NCBI GenBank assembly: GCA_947084925.1
Contig: CAMTUJ010000010.1
Coordinates: 124,001 to 188,000 of the forward strand
Length of the DNA: 64,000 nucleotides
DNA from: JAGPUQ01 sp947084925
Lineage (GTDB): Bacteria > Pseudomonadota > Gammaproteobacteria > Pseudomonadales > Porticoccaceae
Reading direction: 5' to 3'
Within the stretch, counting starts at the first letter, position 1; each line of letters begins with the position of its first letter. The notes under the pieces were generated by a model, which was not told the origin of the DNA, searched no databases, and worked only from the letters and a program-made list of their open reading frames with translations. Position numbers and translations under genes: made by a program. Positions 59,979 through 64,000 of the stretch are shown here, in pieces.

Positions 59979-61463
59979 GTGGGCGAGCAGGGGCCCTGCC
60001 ACTTCGTCATCTTCGGTGCCACCGGCGATCTCGCCAGCCGCAAGCTGCTGCCCGCGCTCTACGCCCTGGAGGCGCTTGACCAACTCGGCCCCGCGTTGCG
60101 CTTCATCGCCTTTGCCCGCCGCGACTGGCAGTGCTCCGACTGGCTCGCGTACCTGGGCACCAGTCTGGATCAGCACCTCGGCCGGGCGCGCGACGCCAGC
60201 GTCTTTGCCCGGTTCGCGGCGCGCTTCGACTATTTGCGCGGGGATCTCGGCGATGCCGAGGCCTATCGGCGCTTGCGGGACGCGATCGAGGCACCGCGCG
60301 CCGGCGGTTGTGCCAATGTGGTGTTCTATCTGGCGGTGCGGCCGGCGGAGTTTCCGGTCGTGGTCGGACATATGAGCGCGGCCGGGCTCGGCCAGGCCGC
60401 GGCCCGCCACCGCATCGTGGTGGAAAAGCCCTTTGGCGAAGATATCGACAGCGCCCGCGCGCTCAATGCCTGTCTGCACAGACATTTCGACGAGGACCGG
60501 ATCTACCGTATCGATCACTATCTGGGCAAGGAGACCGTACAGAATCTGCTGGTGTTCCGGTTTGCCAACACCATGATCGAGCCGGTCTGGAATCGCAACT
60601 ACATCGACCATGTACAGATCACGGTCGCCGAAGCGGGCGGCGTGGGCACGCGCGCCGGCTACTACGATGGTGCCGGTGCGCTGCGCGACATGCTGCAAAG
60701 CCATCTGATGCAGTTGCTCACCCTGGTGGCCATGGAACCGCCGGCCACGCTGGACGCCGATGCCCTGCGCGACGAGAAGGTCAAGGTGCTGCGCTCCATC
60801 CGCCCCATCGCCCCGGACGCTGTCGCGGCGCACGCGATCCGCGCCCGCTACGGGGCCGGGCAGGTCGCCGGCAAGGCGGTGCCCGGCTATGCCGAAGAAC
60901 CCGGGGTCGCGACCGACTCGACGACCGAGACCTATGTCGCGGCGCGGTTCTGCATCGACAACTGGCGCTGGCGGGGCGTGCCTTTCTACCTGCGCACCGG
61001 CAAACGCCTGGCCAGGGACTTCTCCCTGGTGGCGATCTGCTTCCGTCATCCCCCGCAACTGCTGTTCCACGACGCCGGGGCGCCGCCCATCGATCCCAAT
61101 TGGGTGCTGCTGTCGTTGCAACCGGACGAGTGCATGCAGATCGAGCTGCGCGCCAAGGAGCCGGGACTCAACCTGAATACCCGGGTGGTGCGGCTCGACG
61201 CCTCCTACCGCCCGGCGGGTGGGGTCGCCATGGAGGCCTACCAGACCCTGTTGCTGGACGTGATCCGGGAGGATCGCAGCCTGTTCATCCGCTTCGACGA
61301 AGTGGAGTGGGCCTGGCGGGTGCTCGATCCCATCCTGCGCACCTGGGCGACGGACCGGACGGCGCCCGCGGACTATGGCGCGGGCAGTTGGGGACCGCCG
61401 GACGCCGAGCGTCTGTTCGACCGCCCGGATCACCGCTGGCGCAACGGCATTCAAGACGCGTGA
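59979..61463 (+). CDS. zwf: Glucose-6-phosphate 1-dehydrogenase
   Basis: Zwf oxidises glucose-6-phosphate to 6-phosphogluconolactone. The 494-residue product has the coenzyme motif VIFGATGDLASRKLLPALYAL, EKPFGEDIDSA, the active-site RIDHYLGKETVQNLLVFRFAN, and RTGKRLARDFSLVAICF. The start is a GTG 5 bp after gnd. Its stop overlaps the pgl start (GTGA). Confidence 0.96.
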   Translation: MGEQGPCHFVIFGATGDLASRKLLPALYALEALDQLGPALRFIAFARRDWQCSDWLAYLGTSLDQHLGRARDASVFARFAARFDYLRGDLGDAEAYRRLRDAIEAPRAGGCANVVFYLAVRPAEFPVVVGHMSAAGLGQAAARHRIVVEKPFGEDIDSARALNACLHRHFDEDRIYRIDHYLGKETVQNLLVFRFANTMIEPVWNRNYIDHVQITVAEAGGVGTRAGYYDGAGALRDMLQSHLMQLLTLVAMEPPATLDADALRDEKVKVLRSIRPIAPDAVAAHAIRARYGAGQVAGKAVPGYAEEPGVATDSTTETYVAARFCIDNWRWRGVPFYLRTGKRLARDFSLVAICFRHPPQLLFHDAGAPPIDPNWVLLSLQPDECMQIELRAKEPGLNLNTRVVRLDASYRPAGGVAMEAYQTLLLDVIREDRSLFIRFDEVEWAWRVLDPILRTWATDRTAPADYGAGSWGPPDAERLFDRPDHRWRNGIQDA

Positions 61464-62185
61464 GGGACACTCCGGACGATGCCGCGCGGTGCCGGGTATT
61501 CGATGACGCCAGGCAACTCGCCGAGCACGCCGCGGCGTTGATTCTTGCCGCCGCGCGTGAGGCGATTGCCGCGCGCGGAACCTTTCACCTGGTGCTGGCG
61601 GGCGGGGAGACCCCGCTGGCGACCTACGCGCGCCTCGCCGGTGCCGCCGCCGATTGGCGGTACTGGCAGCTTTATTTCAGCGATGAACGCTGTCTGCCGG
61701 CGGGCGATCCCGGGCGCAACGACGCCCGGATTCGGCGCCAGTGGCTCGAACGGGTCGCCATTCCGGCCGGGAATATCCATGCCATCCCCGCCGAGTTGGG
61801 ACCGGAACGGGCCGCCGAGCGCTATGCCGGGACCCTGGCCGGGGTTTCGGCGTTCGATCTCGTGCTGCTGGGGTTGGGTGAAGACGGACATACCGCGAGC
61901 CTGTTTCCGGGCCGACCGGTCGGCCCGGGCACGGTTCTGCCGGTGCGGGATGCGCCCAAGCCCCCGTCCGAGCGGGTTACCTTGAGCGCCTCCCGCCTGC
62001 GCCGGACACGGGCCACGATTTTTCTGATCACGGGTGCCGGCAAGCGCGCGGCGGTGGCGGCCTGGCGCGGCGGCGCCGATGTCCCCGCCGGTCATGTCGT
62101 TGGTCCCGATGCCGTGGTGACGGTACTGCTGGATGCCGCCGCCGCGCCGCCGGACTGTGTGCGCGACAGCGCCCGCCAGCCGTGA
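61460..62185 (+). CDS. pgl: 6-Phosphogluconolactonase
   Basis: Pgl hydrolyses the lactone made by Zwf. From the GTG overlapping the zwf stop the product is 241 residues with LVLAGGETPLATYARL, YFSDERCLPAGDPGRNDARI and LLGLGEDGHTASLFPG, the family signatures. The same frame is open through zwf, but upstream residues are not conserved. Confidence 0.94.
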   Translation: MRDTPDDAARCRVFDDARQLAEHAAALILAAAREAIAARGTFHLVLAGGETPLATYARLAGAAADWRYWQLYFSDERCLPAGDPGRNDARIRRQWLERVAIPAGNIHAIPAELGPERAAERYAGTLAGVSAFDLVLLGLGEDGHTASLFPGRPVGPGTVLPVRDAPKPPSERVTLSASRLRRTRATIFLITGAGKRAAVAAWRGGADVPAGHVVGPDAVVTVLLDAAAAPPDCVRDSARQP

Positions 62186-62240
62186 CGGAGTGTGGTCGAA
62201 CAACAGAGGTCCACGCGCCTCGGCTCCCCGGGGTGACGGA

Positions 62241-62978
62241 TTATCCGGCGGTCGTGGCCAGCGGAAACTCCACCAGCTCAAGGGTGCCGGATGGATCGAG
62301 GCGGGCGCACCAGCCGCTGGTTTCGGTCCAGTCCCCCAGCACCACCCGTTCGACGTTGCGTCCGTCCAAGACATAACCGTGCCGCCCCGGGCGATGGGTG
62401 TGGCCGTGGATCATGGTGCCGGCGCCGGAGGCGCGAAACTCCGCCAGCACCGCGTCGGCATTCACATCCATGATGTATTCGGGTTTGTTGCGGTTGTGGC
62501 GCTGGCTGGCGGCGCGCCAGTCGCGCGCGATACGGCGCCGCAGCGCCAGCGGCAGATGGCGCAGGATGAAGCGGGTGACGGGATGACGGACGCGGCGCCG
62601 AAACTGCTGGTAGGCCGCATCGTCGGTACACAGGGTATCGCCGTGGAGCAGCAGCAGGCGCCGCCCGTGGATCTCGACCCGCTCGCGATCGCCGAGCAAC
62701 CGCGCGCCGGTTTCCCGGGCAAAGCGCCGCCACACCGTGAAATCCCGGTTGCCATGGAGAAAATACAGGGCGATGCCCCGCGCATGGGCCGTGGCGAGCG
62801 CGTCGATCAGGGTGCGGGCGAGGGGGGAATCGTCGTCGTCGCCCACCCAGGCCTCGAACAGATCCCCCAGGATATAGAGCGTGTCGGCGTCGGCGTTGTG
62901 CAGGAAGTCGAGGAAAGCCCGGGTAACCCCGGGCCGCTCGGGTGTCAGATGCAGATCGGAGACGAACAGCGCCGTCAC
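62241..62978 (-). CDS. lpxH: UDP-2,3-diacylglucosamine diphosphatase
   Basis: LpxH cleaves UDP-2,3-diacylglucosamine to lipid X in lipid A synthesis. The 245-residue metallophosphoesterase has FVSDLHL, ILGDLFEAWVGDDDD, LHGNRDF, LLLLHGDTLCTDD and IHGHTHRPGRH. It follows ppiB on the minus strand by 19 bp, the same pair and order as in many gammaproteobacteria. Confidence 0.96.
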   Translation of the reverse strand: MTALFVSDLHLTPERPGVTRAFLDFLHNADADTLYILGDLFEAWVGDDDDSPLARTLIDALATAHARGIALYFLHGNRDFTVWRRFARETGARLLGDRERVEIHGRRLLLLHGDTLCTDDAAYQQFRRRVRHPVTRFILRHLPLALRRRIARDWRAASQRHNRNKPEYIMDVNADAVLAEFRASGAGTMIHGHTHRPGRHGYVLDGRNVERVVLGDWTETSGWCARLDPSGTLELVEFPLATTAG

Positions 62979-62997
62979 GGGGTAGGGAAGACTTCCT

Positions 62998-63507
62998 TCA
63001 GCGGTCGCTGTAGGCGTCGGATACCGTCACGCGCTCGATCTCGACGGTGACGGTCGGCACGTCCTGATGGTGGCCGGCGTTGCCGGTGGGTACGGCCTTG
63101 ATCTCATCGACCACTGCCATGCCGTTCACCACCTTGCCGAACACGGCATAGCCCCAGCCCCGCGCATCTTTCGCGGTGTGGTTCAGAAAGCCGTTGTTGG
63201 CAATGTTGATGAAAAACTGCGACGCCGCCGAATGCGGATCGTTGGTGCGCGCCATGGCCAGCGTGCCGATGTCGTTCTTGAGGCCGTTGTCGGCTTCGTT
63301 TGCAATCGGCGGGTTGCCGCGTTTTTCGCGCATGTTGGTGTCCATGCCGCCGCCCTGCACCATGAACCCGGGAATGACGCGGTGAAATATGGTGCCGGCG
63401 TAGAAATTCTCGCGGCAGTACTGGAGAAAATTGGCGGCGCTCTTGGGGGCGCGGTCGAAATCCAGCTCGATGTCGATGTCGCCGTAATTGGTGTGCAGAG
63501 TAATCAT
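62998..63507 (-). CDS. ppiB: Peptidyl-prolyl cis-trans isomerase B (cyclophilin)
   Basis: The 169-residue cytoplasmic cyclophilin has the catalytic-site sequences FHRVIPGFMVQGGG, GTLAMARTNDPHSAASQFFINI and GWGYAVFGKVVNGM. No signal peptide is present, which separates it from PpiA. Confidence 0.96.
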   Translation of the reverse strand: MITLHTNYGDIDIELDFDRAPKSAANFLQYCRENFYAGTIFHRVIPGFMVQGGGMDTNMREKRGNPPIANEADNGLKNDIGTLAMARTNDPHSAASQFFINIANNGFLNHTAKDARGWGYAVFGKVVNGMAVVDEIKAVPTGNAGHHQDVPTVTVEIERVTVSDAYSDR

Positions 63508-63590
63508 GGGAATGCGCCCGGTCGCTGGCTAGGGGCTGCATGATAAGCGCTGGGGGAGGGCATGGGAATTGCGCGCTGGCGCGACGGGCT

Positions 63591-64000
63591 TCAGCCGGGC
63601 AGCCGGCGCACTTTGGCGGCCACGCTCTGCAACAGGTAGGCCGGTAGTTCGCGCGGGTACAGTCCCGCTGTGGCGGCGGCAAAGGACTCCCGCAATGGCT
63701 CGCGAATTGCCGTGTGCCAGGTTGCCGCGCGATCCGGCGCCTGACGCCGTTTGCAGATGAAAAAGCTGAACAGCGTGGGAACATCGCCGCGCGCGGTGCG
63801 CTCCTCGTCCTCGCGCAACAGCGTGGCAAGCGCAGCGCGCGCATCCTGGTCGCGTTTCTCGAACTCAACGAGATTGTTCCACAGGAGTTGATACGCGATG
63901 CCGCCGCCGAGGTCCCGCCGCTCGATGAAATCGAAATAACAACCCACCGCGTGGACAATGTCCGCTGCGTGAACCGCTTCGGTTGGGTCACCAGTGAGCA
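63591..64000 (-). CDS. Conserved-looking hypothetical protein, 5' end outside the window
   Basis: The minus-strand frame stays open to the right edge, so the N-terminus is missing. The visible 136 residues include AVGCYFDFIERRDLGGGIAY, then LLWNNLVEFEKRDQDARAALATLL, then TLFSFFICKRRQAPD. It appears alpha-helical and soluble. I do not recognise a family. A GTG inside the frame at 63947 is possible but the conserved-looking sequence continues upstream of it. Confidence 0.5.
   Translation of the reverse strand, partial: LTGDPTEAVHAADIVHAVGCYFDFIERRDLGGGIAYQLLWNNLVEFEKRDQDARAALATLLREDEERTARGDVPTLFSFFICKRRQAPDRAATWHTAIREPLRESFAAATAGLYPRELPAYLLQSVAAKVRRLPG

Noticed and set aside
60131..61459. Upstream part of the long frame that contains pgl
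   Set aside because: It is a shifted reading of zwf; conserved Pgl sequence begins only after the GTG at 61460.

Overview
The window is about 64 kb of a high-GC proteobacterial chromosome. Gene order points to a gammaproteobacterium outside the Enterobacterales: argH-algZ-algR-hemCDXY and pilMNOPQ-aroKB are the arrangements known from Pseudomonas-like and related lineages, and hslO/hslR/yrfG-nudE-cysQ-mrcA form a familiar gammaproteobacterial neighbourhood. Acyl-CoA dehydrogenase, CoA-transferase and Baeyer-Villiger-type monooxygenase genes suggest a heterotroph that degrades lipids, steroids or hydrocarbons. The genus cannot be fixed from the sequence alone. No phage, integron, CRISPR array or complete insertion sequence was seen.

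Layout. 1-3.2 kb: end of a sulfotransferase-like gene and a SEC-C/TPR/glycosyltransferase/methyltransferase fusion, probably surface-glycan genes. 3.4-10.9 kb: argH, the AlgZ/AlgR LytTR two-component pair, and the overlapping hemC-hemD-hemX-hemY operon. 10.9-16.1 kb: pckA, the redox chaperone hslO with hslR and a HAD phosphatase, then nudE and cysQ, with a 160-bp MITE-like element inserted exactly at the cysQ stop codon. 16.1-26.7 kb: mrcA (PBP1A) diverging from pilMNOPQ-aroK-aroB, then hemE. 26.8-30.7 kb: a degenerate HD-GYP protein, psd, rsgA, orn. 30.9-39.9 kb: an accessory catabolic stretch (acyl-CoA dehydrogenase, membrane desaturase, peroxiredoxin, transglutaminase-like protein, two family III CoA-transferases, flavin monooxygenase) with repeat-rich spacers.

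40.1-49.1 kb is the most unusual part. Two large exported proteins are encoded, a cysteine-paired repeat surface protein and a subtilisin-like protease with DUF11-type repeats. Each is preceded by a copy of the same roughly 600-nt non-coding leader, conserved down to the start codon. A DsbA-family gene follows the first protein. A remnant of that gene's 3' end plus the adjoining palindromic repeat follows the second. The block therefore looks like a duplicated unit (leader, exported protein, dsbA, repeat) whose second dsbA was lost. Both leaders carry the same local hairpin and the same 10-bp long-range inverted repeat, which share bases, so they could form mutually exclusive RNA folds.

49.1-64 kb returns to housekeeping genes: tRNA-Arg(CCU), a J-domain membrane protein, trhP, purT, a Fur-box-controlled cupredoxin/FTR1 iron-uptake pair, acnB, a DUF1289 protein, a GST, miaE, a gnd-zwf-pgl pentose-phosphate operon, lpxH, ppiB and a partial gene at the right edge. 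A family of short palindromic repeats built on GGCGGATGCGCT/CGCTTATCCGCC or GGGTGGGTAAGCGC is scattered through the intergenic DNA from 36 to 53 kb.
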